Below, piece by piece: positions 31,710-38,992 of a stretch of 41,606 nt of DNA. Positions within the stretch are counted from its first letter, which is position 1; the number at the start of each line of letters is the position of its first letter. The DNA is from Clostridia bacterium (GTDB lineage: Bacteria; Bacillota; Clostridia; Lachnospirales; Anaerotignaceae). Both the position numbers and the translations under genes were made by a program. The notes beneath the pieces were generated by a model that saw only the letters and a list, made by a program, of their open reading frames with translations, searched no databases and was not told the origin of the DNA. The DNA lies in NCBI GenBank assembly GCA_900757025.1, contig CAAEMG010000174.1, forward strand, positions 1-41,606, in the 5' to 3' direction.

Positions 31710-32543
31710 ATGAAGAAAATGCCTATTTTGTTTACCTTCGATGTTGATGGAGAGACACTTTGGTTAAATCGTGACCCTGATAATATAAACAGACCTGTTA
31801 CACTTTCTTTGGGACAGTACGGACCTCGTGAGGGTCTCCCGAGAATACTTAGAATTTTAAAGAAATATGATGTTCCCGCAACATTTTTTGTGCCGGGAAA
31901 AACAGCGGAAGATTTTCCTGATGTTGTTTACAGCATAAACGAAGCCGGCCATGACATTGGCAACCACAGCTACAGCCACAAATGGCCTGATAGATACACT
32001 GAAAGAGAAGAAGAGGAAGAAGACTATGCACACGGTGCGGCAGTTATAGAGCCTATGATTGGCAGAAAGCTTGTGGGCTATCGTTCCCCTGCTTGGGAAT
32101 TCAGCAAATTCACACTTGGCATATTAAAACAGATGGGAATTGAATATTCATCAAATATGATGGGTACAGACAAGCTCGAATACCTTGAAATTTTCGGTGA
32201 AAAGAGCGATATAGTGGAAATTCCTTGCAGCTGGGAAACAGACGATGCAGCTTTCTGGCTTTATAGTGTAAGAATTCAGGGCAAGGCTATGCAGCCTCTT
32301 GAATCAGTAGAAAAATGCTGGAAAGACGAATTTGATGTTCTTTATGAAGACTTCCTCAGAGAGGTTGAAGAAAAGGGCGACAGCGACATAGTATTCTGTC
32401 TTACATGTCATCCTCAGATTATAGGTCGTCCTTCAAGATCAAGAGTTCTTGAAAACCTTATTAAGCACATCAAACAGTATCCAAATGTTGAATTTATGAC
32501 AGCATCAAAGGCTGTTGCCGACTTTAAGGTAAAACATAAATAA
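31710..32543 (+). CDS. Polysaccharide-deacetylase-fold hydrolase (imidase/allantoinase-like)
   Basis: The 277-residue cytosolic protein has no signal peptide, so it is unlikely to act on cell-wall glycan. The NodB-type fold shows the metal motifs TFDVDGE (two Asp), HDIGNHSYSH (His-x3-His) and GYRSPAW, and a late His in LTCHPQ. This subgroup (PuuE/HpPgdA-like) includes enzymes opening cyclic amides and ureides. AGGAGG is ideally placed before the ATG. It heads an operon-like run with an iron-sulfur flavodoxin, an amino-acid symporter and an M20 amidohydrolase, so a role in opening or deacylating an amino-acid derivative is plausible; the substrate is unknown. Confidence 0.8.
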   Translation: MKKMPILFTFDVDGETLWLNRDPDNINRPVTLSLGQYGPREGLPRILRILKKYDVPATFFVPGKTAEDFPDVVYSINEAGHDIGNHSYSHKWPDRYTEREEEEEDYAHGAAVIEPMIGRKLVGYRSPAWEFSKFTLGILKQMGIEYSSNMMGTDKLEYLEIFGEKSDIVEIPCSWETDDAAFWLYSVRIQGKAMQPLESVEKCWKDEFDVLYEDFLREVEEKGDSDIVFCLTCHPQIIGRPSRSRVLENLIKHIKQYPNVEFMTASKAVADFKVKHK

Positions 32544-32569
32544 AAAGACTTCCGGGAGGGTGTATTTGT

Positions 32570-33232
32570 ATGGAGAAAAAACTTATACTTGGAATTTCGG
32601 CAAGCCCGAGAAAAAATGCAAATACTGACAGAATGCTTAAATATGCTCTTGAAGCGGCAGAAACTGTTGAAGGCATAAGAACTGAAACAATTTATCTTAG
32701 AGATTATGAAATACATAACTGCAGAGGCTGCTTTGCCTGCTGTCGTGAGCCGGGCAAGCGTGACGGTGGAGAACATGCCTGTGCCGTATATAAAGACGGT
32801 ATGGAGGAGATTTATCCAAAACTTAAAGAGTGCGACGGACTTATACTTGCTTCGCCTGTATATTTCGGCAGCATAACGGCGCAGATGAAACAGTTTATGG
32901 ACAGAACGGAAGGTCTTCTTCGCTACGGAACAAGCAAATATAAATATGCTCTTCAAAATAAAGTGGGCGGCTGTCTTGCTGTAGGCGGAAACAGAAACGC
33001 CGGAGAAGAATTTACACTTCTTTGTATGCAGTATTATTTCCAGGTACACGACATGATAGTTGTGGGAAGCGGCGGCGAGCCTACTCCAGGCTGTTATCTT
33101 GGCGGCGGATGTACAACATATCCTCAAAAGGGAGATATAGTGGACGGAATAGAAAGCGACGAAATAGGCCTTAAGAGTGCAAGAAACACAGGAATTAAGG
33201 TTGCACAGACAGTTCTTAGAATGTCGAAATAA
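32570..33232 (+). CDS. Iron-sulfur flavodoxin-like NAD(P)H-dependent reductase
   Basis: The 220-residue flavodoxin-fold protein opens LILGISASPRKNANTDRML, the FMN phosphate loop of the NADPH-dependent FMN reductase/Isf family. A compact Cys cluster follows (NCRGCFACC, then a Cys 12 residues after the CC pair), as in iron-sulfur flavoproteins that bind [4Fe-4S]. SPVYFGSITAQMKQFMDR contacts FMN. Such proteins move electrons between ferredoxin and acceptors. It starts 26 bases after the hydrolase with GGAGGG upstream. A reductive step on the same substrate as the hydrolase is inferred from position only. Confidence 0.82.
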   Translation: MEKKLILGISASPRKNANTDRMLKYALEAAETVEGIRTETIYLRDYEIHNCRGCFACCREPGKRDGGEHACAVYKDGMEEIYPKLKECDGLILASPVYFGSITAQMKQFMDRTEGLLRYGTSKYKYALQNKVGGCLAVGGNRNAGEEFTLLCMQYYFQVHDMIVVGSGGEPTPGCYLGGGCTTYPQKGDIVDGIESDEIGLKSARNTGIKVAQTVLRMSK

Positions 33233-33281
33233 TTAAATTTGCAAAATCATTATGAAAAGAGGCAATAGGTTATGTTATAAA

Positions 33282-33386
33282 GGCTTAAACCAAGTTAAAT
33301 ATAAAATGAGCATTTAGTTTAAGACTGTTTTTTAGGAAATACGACATCTTGTTTATTATTAAATTTACCACATTGGTTTAAGGCTG
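33282..33386. repeat. Three GTTTAAG-containing repeats upstream of the symporter
   Basis: AGTTTAAGACTG (33316-33327) and GGTTTAAGGCTG (33375-33386) are direct repeats with ten of twelve identities. GGCTTAAACCAA (33282-33293) is an inverted copy of TTGGTTTAAGGC (33373-33384) with one mismatch. They fill the 176-base gap before the symporter and may be operators or one large leader stem. Confidence 0.45.
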
Positions 33387-33408
33387 CTTAGACGAAAGGA
33401 GCAGTATT

Positions 33409-34803
33409 ATGGTAGATGCATTAAACAACTTTTTCGGTACAATAAGCGGTTTTTTGTGGGGCAATTTTTATATGTTCGTTTTGGTTTTCACAGGCTTATT
33501 TTTTACAATCCGTCTGGGATTTCCACAGATAAGAAGAATTAAAGACAGCTTTACTCTTGCTTTTTCAGGCTTTGGCAAAAAAGGCGGAGAGGCAGGAAAA
33601 AAGGGTATGTCATCATGGCAGTCACTTGCTACAGCTATAGCAGGACAGGTTGGTACGGGAAATATTGCCGGTCCGGCAACGGCTATTATGGCAGGCGGCC
33701 CCGGTGCAATATTCTGGATGTGGGTAAGTGCATTCTTCGGAATGGGCACTATCTTTTCAGAAGCAGTTGCGGCACAGAAATATAAAGTTGTTATGGAAGA
33801 CGGAACCGTAACGGGCGGCCCTGCATACTATATTCAGGCAGGCATAAAAGGCGGCTTGGGCAAGGGTCTTGCGGTAGCCTTTTCGGTATTTTGCATTATA
33901 GGTTTCGGCATTGCCGCAGCTCTTATACAGGGCAACACAATAAGTATGGCGTTTGCAAACTCATTTAATGTTCCTCCTATAGCTATAGGTGCGGTTGTTG
34001 CAGTGCTTACTCTTATAGTTGTTGTCGGCGGTACAAAAAGAATTGCAGAATTCGTTACAACATGCGTTCCTATTATGGCGGTTGTATATATAATTGCAGG
34101 TATCATCGTTATTATAGTAAACGGAAAAAATATCCCTGCAGCCATCGAAATGATTTTTGTAGGCGCATTCAATCCGAGAGCTGTTGCCGGAGGTATGTTC
34201 GGTGTTGGTATTAAAGAAGCTTGCCGTTACGGTATTGCAAGAGGTCTTTTCTCAAACGAAGCCGGTACAGGTTCAACTCCTCATGCACACGCAGTTGCAA
34301 AGGTTAAACATCCTTGCGATCAGGGTCTTGTTGCTATGATGAGCGTTATAATTGACACATTCATAATTCTTAACATCACAACTTTAATAATACTTACAAG
34401 TGGTTCTTATACATCGGGCGGAGAAGGCATAACACTTACACAGGTTGCATTTGACAATGTATTCGGACGTGCCGGAGGAATACTTATTTCTTTATGTATT
34501 TTCTTCTTCTCCTTCTCAACGATTATTGCTGCATACTTCTATGGCGAAGCTAACGTGCTTAAACTTTTCGGTAAAAAGGGTGTTCCTTTCTACACAGCTT
34601 TGATAGCAGCTTTCTGTATCATAGGTTCAGGCTTTACAGTTAGCCTTGTTTGGAGTATCTGCGACGTATTCAACGGCTTTATGGTATTCGTAAACATTCT
34701 CGGTCTTTGGAGCGTAAGCGGAGTTATATTCAAGCTTTGGAAGGATTATGAACATAACTCGGAACTTGAAACAACTTTAAAAGACATTAAAGCAGGAAAA
34801 TAA
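33409..34803 (+). CDS. AGCS-family alanine/glycine:Na+ symporter
   Basis: The 464-residue membrane transporter has about eleven helices. AGCS signatures are clear: GLFFTIRLGFPQIRRI near residue 28, TAIAGQVGTGNIAGPATAI (about 79-97) and RGLFSNEAGTGSTPHAHA (about 281-298). AGCS proteins import alanine, glycine or related amino acids with sodium or protons across the cytoplasmic membrane. AAAGGAG precedes the ATG. It lies 176 bases after the flavodoxin and could be read from the same promoter or one of its own within the GTTTAAG repeats. The cargo is not fixed by sequence; a modified amino acid used by the neighbouring hydrolases is possible. No glycine riboswitch is visible upstream. Confidence 0.9.
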   Translation: MVDALNNFFGTISGFLWGNFYMFVLVFTGLFFTIRLGFPQIRRIKDSFTLAFSGFGKKGGEAGKKGMSSWQSLATAIAGQVGTGNIAGPATAIMAGGPGAIFWMWVSAFFGMGTIFSEAVAAQKYKVVMEDGTVTGGPAYYIQAGIKGGLGKGLAVAFSVFCIIGFGIAAALIQGNTISMAFANSFNVPPIAIGAVVAVLTLIVVVGGTKRIAEFVTTCVPIMAVVYIIAGIIVIIVNGKNIPAAIEMIFVGAFNPRAVAGGMFGVGIKEACRYGIARGLFSNEAGTGSTPHAHAVAKVKHPCDQGLVAMMSVIIDTFIILNITTLIILTSGSYTSGGEGITLTQVAFDNVFGRAGGILISLCIFFFSFSTIIAAYFYGEANVLKLFGKKGVPFYTALIAAFCIIGSGFTVSLVWSICDVFNGFMVFVNILGLWSVSGVIFKLWKDYEHNSELETTLKDIKAGK

Positions 34804-34847
34804 TTGAAAAAAATAAATGCTTCAAAACAAATTTTCTGACGGAAAAG

Positions 34848-34880
34848 GCGGTTCGGGTATTTTCCCGAGCCGCTGTTTAT
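34848..34880 (+). terminator. Hairpin between symporter and M20 gene
   Basis: GCGGTTCGGG and CCCGAGCCGC pair (one G-U) around tatttt; the T-tract is interrupted (TGTTTATTTTA), so some read-through to the next gene is likely. Confidence 0.7.
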
Positions 34881-34925
34881 TTTATAAATAAAAAAAGAGA
34901 GGTGAAAGCCTGTATAGGCGTTAAT

Positions 34926-36077
34926 ATGGGTGAAATTCTTGAAAAAATTGTGGATTACGGACAAAAGCATAAAGATGAGTTTTTGGAAGTGCTTAAAAAT
35001 GTTGTAAATCTTGAGTCTTACAGCTACGGCGAAAAAGAAATTAAAGATAAATGCGGGCTTTATCTGGAGGGGCTTTTTAAAGACCTTGGCTTTGAAACAT
35101 GGCACGTTGAAAAAGAAAACGTGGGAACGCATATATGCGGAAAATACGGCGAAGGCAGCAAAAATATATTCCTTTTAGGCCATTATGACACGGTTTTTCC
35201 TATGGGAACAACAAAAACAAGACCTTTTACAATGGACAGCGAAAAGGCATACGGCCCGGGAATATTTGATATGAAGGGTGGTCTTGTGGGCTTTTATATG
35301 GCTGTTAAAGCCCTTAAAGAGTTGGATGTTTTCCCTAATGACACAAAGCTTACATTTTTCTTCAGCTGCGATGAAGAGGGCGGAAGCGTTACATCAAAAC
35401 AGACTATTGAGGAAATGGCTAAGGAAGCCTATGTTACCCTTGTTACCGAGCCGGGTCATAAGGGCGAAGGATATGTAACCATAGAAAGATACGGAAGAGA
35501 TGTTGTTACGGTTAAGGCTGTTGGCGTTGCGGAACACGCAGGACATCACCCTAAATGCAACCCTAATTTGGAAATTGCAAAACAGGCACAATACATAACG
35601 GAAAAATGCAGCGACGGCGAAGAAATGTATGCCTCTATAGTAAGCATACACGGTGGAGATACAAAGGCCATGGCGGCTACGCCTGCAGAAGCGTATCTTA
35701 TAACGGATATAAGATATTCCGACAATGAAAGAGGAAAGATTGCGGCACAGGTTATAAAAGACATGAAGTCAAATAATCCTCTGGTACATCTTGAAGTTTC
35801 CGGCGGAGTTGAAAAGCCAGCGCTTAAACAGGGAGAATATTCCGAGTTTGCGGTTAAAAGAACTATAGAAATTATAGAAGAAATGGGTTATGAATACAGA
35901 CCTAAGGTTCTTGGCGGCGGAAGCGACGGAAACTTTACAGCCGGTTCTGTTCATTGCCCAACTATAGACGGATTGGGTCTTAACGGAGAATTTTTGCATA
36001 ACCCTAGGGAATATGTTCTTACATCAACAATACCTCAGAGGGTTGCGCTTATAGCAGAGCTTATAAGAACAGTATAA
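34926..36077 (+). CDS. M20-family metallopeptidase/amidohydrolase (carboxypeptidase G2-like)
   Basis: The 383-residue cytosolic two-zinc hydrolase shows all M20 ligands: LLGHYDTVFP (His, Asp), GPGIFDMKGG (bridging Asp), SCDEEGGS (Glu pair), TEPGHKG (Asp replaced by Glu) and GEFLHNPREYV (His). The family splits N-acyl amino acids, gamma-glutamyl or dipeptide bonds; this form resembles glutamate carboxypeptidases. The start is uncertain: ATG 34926 fits the family N-terminus but its only good ribosome site (GAGAGGTG) is about 21 bases away, with a GCCT-gtat-AGGC stem between; a GTG at 34902 gives eight more residues. It probably completes release of a free amino acid after import by the upstream symporter. 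Confidence 0.85.
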   Translation: MGEILEKIVDYGQKHKDEFLEVLKNVVNLESYSYGEKEIKDKCGLYLEGLFKDLGFETWHVEKENVGTHICGKYGEGSKNIFLLGHYDTVFPMGTTKTRPFTMDSEKAYGPGIFDMKGGLVGFYMAVKALKELDVFPNDTKLTFFFSCDEEGGSVTSKQTIEEMAKEAYVTLVTEPGHKGEGYVTIERYGRDVVTVKAVGVAEHAGHHPKCNPNLEIAKQAQYITEKCSDGEEMYASIVSIHGGDTKAMAATPAEAYLITDIRYSDNERGKIAAQVIKDMKSNNPLVHLEVSGGVEKPALKQGEYSEFAVKRTIEIIEEMGYEYRPKVLGGGSDGNFTAGSVHCPTIDGLGLNGEFLHNPREYVLTSTIPQRVALIAELIRTV

Positions 36078-36085
36078 AAAATAAG

Positions 36086-36116
36086 ACAGCATGCTTTGAA
36101 AAGGGCATGCTGTTTT
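36086..36116. terminator. Terminator of the M20 gene, shared with the GntR gene
   Basis: ACAGCATGC and GCATGCTGT pair around a nine-base loop, followed by T5. It lies between convergent genes; the minus-strand T-run is weaker. Confidence 0.8.
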
Positions 36117-36132
36117 TATATTAAAAATAAAT

Positions 36133-36891
36133 TTAATTTCTATTGTTCCATTTCTTATCGGGGAGAGGTGTTGTGTCATATATCTTATTAAGATTTTTCC
36201 ATCTGTTTCTGGAAATTTCGTTGTTTCCACTTATTATATCGTCAACAATTTCTCTGTGAAGCTGTGCGCTTTTGCGTATGGCATAATTTTCATCGGATTT
36301 ATTAAATGAATAGTTGTTTATAACGGCATATTTGCGCATACTTTCTTCATATTGCTTTGAAATTATTTTCATAAGTATTTCATAAATTATTTTGATAATT
36401 GCGTTTTTGGATATTTCGCATATAAAAAGATGAAATTTGTAATCGGCTTCAAAAAAATCGTTTATATTGTCGCTTTCGGCAGAAGAAAGCAAATTGGCAT
36501 AGAGCTTTTCAAGCTGTGCAATGTCATCTTCGGTTCGTTTTTTGCAGGCTATTTCAATGCACATGGGCTCAAAATAATTTCTGAATTCGCTTATGTCCTC
36601 GGTGCTTTCCGTATTATTTATAAATTCCAAGGTTTCCGAAAGATATTTTTCAAAATCGGGTTTTTTCACAAAAGTGCCTTCTCCGTTTTTTGCTTCGGCG
36701 ATACCAAGGCTTATAAGCTTTTGAAAAACGTTTCTGGCAGTCATTCGGCTTACTCCGTACATTTGGGCAAGCTCGTTTTCTCCGGGAAGTCTGTCACCGT
36801 CTTTATATTCTCCCGAAATAATTTGTTCTTTTAATATATCAAAAATCTGTTCGCTTATATTTTTTCTGTTAATTGTTTTTTTTACAGACAT
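36133..36891 (-). CDS. GntR-family regulator, FadR/FCD type
   Basis: The 252-residue regulator has a winged HTH (about 12-75: QIFDILKEQIISGEYKDGDRLPGENELAQMYGVSRMTARNVFQKL, wing AKNGEGTFV) and an all-helical FCD domain (about 95-225) with likely metal/effector ligands in EADYKFHLFI and the later SAQLHREIVDDI. FCD regulators sense small carboxylates or amino acids. GGAAGG lies before the ATG. It is divergent from the secreted esterase at 37092, whose promoter carries two palindromes, so it probably represses that gene and perhaps itself. It is convergent to the M20 gene. Confidence 0.88.
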   Translation of the reverse strand: MSVKKTINRKNISEQIFDILKEQIISGEYKDGDRLPGENELAQMYGVSRMTARNVFQKLISLGIAEAKNGEGTFVKKPDFEKYLSETLEFINNTESTEDISEFRNYFEPMCIEIACKKRTEDDIAQLEKLYANLLSSAESDNINDFFEADYKFHLFICEISKNAIIKIIYEILMKIISKQYEESMRKYAVINNYSFNKSDENYAIRKSAQLHREIVDDIISGNNEISRNRWKNLNKIYDTTPLPDKKWNNRN

Positions 36892-37014
36892 AATTACCTT
36901 CCGTTCATATTAATTTGGTATTTTAAATTATATCAAAAAATAATTGTTTTATATTAATTTATAATTTATTTTCTTTCTACAAAAAAATATATATTTAATT
37001 GTAACAAATTACTA

Positions 37015-37069
37015 TTGAAAATAAAAGCTAAATAAATATACTAATAGTATAGCTGTTATACAGCTATAC
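37015..37069 (+). promoter_or_regulatory. Promoter with nested palindromes before the secreted esterase
   Basis: TTGAAA (37015-37020), 16 bases, TATACT (37037-37042). The perfect palindrome TATACTA-A-TAGTATA (37037-37051) covers the -10 box, and GTATAGCTGT-TAT-ACAGCTATAC (37047-37069) covers the start region. They overlap by five bases. Either would stop initiation if bound; the second would also fold at the RNA 5' end. Confidence 0.7.
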
Positions 37070-37091
37070 ATAAATATAAGGGGGAAATATT

Positions 37092-38081
37092 ATGAAAAAA
37101 CAATTTTTAAAATCAGCGCTGGCAGTATCGCTCGGTGCATCGATGCTTTTGTGTCCGCTTACGGCTTTTGCGGCAGATACGGCAGTTGCCGATAAAGACG
37201 CTATACATATAAGCGTTAATAAAACAAAACTCAGACTTGATTTTATAAGCGATGTTGTATACTCTCAGATTTACACACAGGGACAGAGCGTTCCTCTTAA
37301 AATGGATATGATAATTCCACGTATGGATGAAAAAGTTCCCGTGGTTGTTTTTGTTAAGGGCGGCGGCTTTTCAAGATTAAATAAAGACCAGTTCCTTCAG
37401 CAGAGAATGCAGCTTGCGGAAGCAGGCTATGCGGTAATCACGGTTGAACACAGACTTGTGCCAACATATACATTCCCTTCATCAATAATTGATGTTAAAT
37501 CTTCAATAAGATATTTAAGAACCCATGCAGACGAATATGGTCTTGACGGAAGTAAGGTTGCAATTTGGGGAGATTCTTCGGGCGGCTATGCTTCGGCAAT
37601 GGTTGGAACAAGCAACGGCGTTAAAGAATTTGACCAAGGTGAAAATCTTGACCAGTCAAGCGATGTTCAGCTTTGCATAGACTGGTATGGTCCTACAGAC
37701 CTTACAACTATAGGCAAAGGTCTTGGCAAAGAAGTTGAGGACAGCCATAAATCAGCGTCAACAACAGAGGCAATGCTTGTAAACGGAATAGCTTTTGGTA
37801 CAAATCCGGGAGGAAGCGTATATTCTGATTTGGTAAAAGCCGAAAAAGCAAATCCTCTTACATATGTAGACCCAAGTGACCCTCCATTCCTTCTTTTCCA
37901 CGGAACGGCAGACCCTCTTGTATCGCCGTATGAAACAAAGATACTTTATGAAAAACTTAAAGAAAATAAAGTTAACGCAACACTTTATCTTGTTGACGGA
38001 GCAGGTCACGCAGATGACTATTTCTTCCAGGACGACTGCATAAATATAATGATTGATTTTCTTAATAAACATTTTAAATAA
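37092..38081 (+). CDS. Secreted alpha/beta-hydrolase (BD-FAE-type esterase)
   Basis: The 329-residue exported enzyme has a signal peptide ending TAFAADT (about residue 28). The hydrolase shows VFVKGGGF in place of the usual HGGG oxyanion loop, the nucleophile in WGDSSGGY, an Asp in HGTADPLV and the His in GAGHADD. It belongs to the carboxylesterase group that deacylates carbohydrate or small esters (BD-FAE/axe-type); the substrate is unknown. AAGGGGG is nine bases upstream of the ATG. It lacks a wall-binding domain, so it is free or lipid-associated outside the cell. It is monocistronic and divergent from the GntR gene that probably controls it. Confidence 0.85.
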   Translation: MKKQFLKSALAVSLGASMLLCPLTAFAADTAVADKDAIHISVNKTKLRLDFISDVVYSQIYTQGQSVPLKMDMIIPRMDEKVPVVVFVKGGGFSRLNKDQFLQQRMQLAEAGYAVITVEHRLVPTYTFPSSIIDVKSSIRYLRTHADEYGLDGSKVAIWGDSSGGYASAMVGTSNGVKEFDQGENLDQSSDVQLCIDWYGPTDLTTIGKGLGKEVEDSHKSASTTEAMLVNGIAFGTNPGGSVYSDLVKAEKANPLTYVDPSDPPFLLFHGTADPLVSPYETKILYEKLKENKVNATLYLVDGAGHADDYFFQDDCINIMIDFLNKHFK

Positions 38082-38109
38082 TGATTAAATGTAAGAATTA
38101 AAGGCAAAA

Positions 38110-38145
38110 AGGAGTATGGGCTTTTTTAAGTCTGTACTCTTTTTA
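38110..38145 (+). terminator. Terminator of the secreted esterase
   Basis: GGAGTA-TGGGCTT pairs loosely with AAGTCTG-TACTC, followed by T5. The inner part has wobbles and mismatches. Confidence 0.65.
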
Positions 38146-38180
38146 TATCAAAATAATGAACAGATTTGTTTTACAATTCA

Positions 38181-38209
38181 TTGCAATTTTTATTTTATTA
38201 TGGTAATAT
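38181..38209 (+). promoter_or_regulatory. Promoter of the repeat-containing secreted protein
   Basis: TTGCAA (38181-38186), 17 bases, TAATAT (38204-38209), with AGGAGG and the ATG about 30-45 bases further on. The short leader shows no operator. Confidence 0.6.
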
Positions 38210-38251
38210 TTCTTATGTTGATTTAATTTTTTTTTAGGAGGAAATATAATT

Positions 38252-38863
38252 ATGAAAAAGAAAGTTTTACCTTTAGTTCTTACTGCTGCTATGGCTCTTT
38301 GCGCTGTACCTGCAATGGCTGATGACGCTGTCGAAGTTATATCAACAACACAGGCTGTTACAGTAAACGGCGAAAAAGTTGATTTTGAAGGATTTAATAT
38401 TGAAGGTTTCAACTACTTCAAACTTGAAGATGTTGCTGCTGCTGTAGACAAAAACGTAACATTCGACGGCAAAACATTCACAATTGAAGAAGCACCAGCT
38501 GAAGAAACAACAGCACCAACAGAAGCAACAGAGGAAACACCAGCTGAAGAAACAGCTAAAGCAACAGAAGAAACACCAGCTGAAGAAACAGCTAAAGCAA
38601 CAGAAGCAACACCAGCTGAAGAAACAGCTAAAACAACAGAAGCACCAGCTGAAGAAACAGCTAAAGCAACAGAAGAAGCACCTGCTGAAGAAGAAGCTGC
38701 AGTAGAAGAAGGCACAGAGGAAACAACAGATGTTGAATACTCAAGCATTGAAGTTGAAGGCGTAGAATACTTCAAACTCAGAGATCTTGCAGACATTATC
38801 GGCTTTGGCGTAGACTATGATGCAGCTACATCAACAGTTGTTATCACAACAGAAGCTGAATAA
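38252..38863 (+). CDS. Secreted two-part copper-amine-oxidase-like protein with PAEETAKATE repeats
   Basis: The 203-residue exported protein has a signal peptide ending PAMADDA (about residue 23). Residues about 30-77 (VNGEKVDFEGFNIEGFNYFKLEDVAAAVDKNVTFDG) and about 160-203 (SIEVEGVEYFKLRDLADIIGFGVDYDAATSTVVI) are each like part of a copper-amine-oxidase N-terminal-like domain. Between them lie six units beginning PAEE, mostly PAEETAKATE plus one or two residues, acidic and Thr/Pro-rich, likely an extended wall-spanning spacer. The unit number is probably variable. AGGAGG is upstream. It resembles the protein at 23909 only in its surface domain. No enzymatic function is suggested. Confidence 0.78.
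   Translation: MKKKVLPLVLTAAMALCAVPAMADDAVEVISTTQAVTVNGEKVDFEGFNIEGFNYFKLEDVAAAVDKNVTFDGKTFTIEEAPAEETTAPTEATEETPAEETAKATEETPAEETAKATEATPAEETAKTTEAPAEETAKATEEAPAEEEAAVEEGTEETTDVEYSSIEVEGVEYFKLRDLADIIGFGVDYDAATSTVVITTEAE
38499..38700 (+). repeat. In-frame tandem repeat, about 33-36 bases per unit
   Basis: Units of about 36 bases built on CCAGCTGAAGAAACAGCTAA recur with very few substitutions, one unit being shortened to 33. The nucleotide identity is higher than the protein needs, which points to recent expansion by slippage or recombination. It is coding and not a CRISPR array. Confidence 0.9.
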
Positions 38864-38873
38864 TTTTGCTTTT

Positions 38874-38905
38874 TAAAAAGCCGAATTTTATTTCGGCTTT
38901 TTTTG
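38874..38905 (+). terminator. Terminator of the repeat protein gene
   Basis: AAAAGCCGAA-tttta-TTCGGCTTTT is perfect apart from the loop and is followed by a T7 run. Confidence 0.9.
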
Positions 38906-38992
38906 TTGCCCAAAAAACAATAAATATGTTCTATATCTCCTATTTGCGTAAATTTTAGCATATTTTTTAATAAAGACATTTGGGAGATTTTT

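Noticed and set aside
33233..33408. Glycine riboswitch before the AGCS symporter
   Set aside because: None of the tandem aptamer core sequences is present; only GTTTAAG repeats are seen.
38499..38700. CRISPR-like regular repeats
   Set aside because: Units abut without unique spacers, are in frame with a secreted protein and show codon-level variation, so they are a coding tandem repeat.
38413..38796. Open minus-strand frame of 127 codons with SSAG/ALAV repeats
   Set aside because: It is the antisense image of the PAEETAKATE repeat; repeated codons keep several frames open. No ribosome site or independent start.
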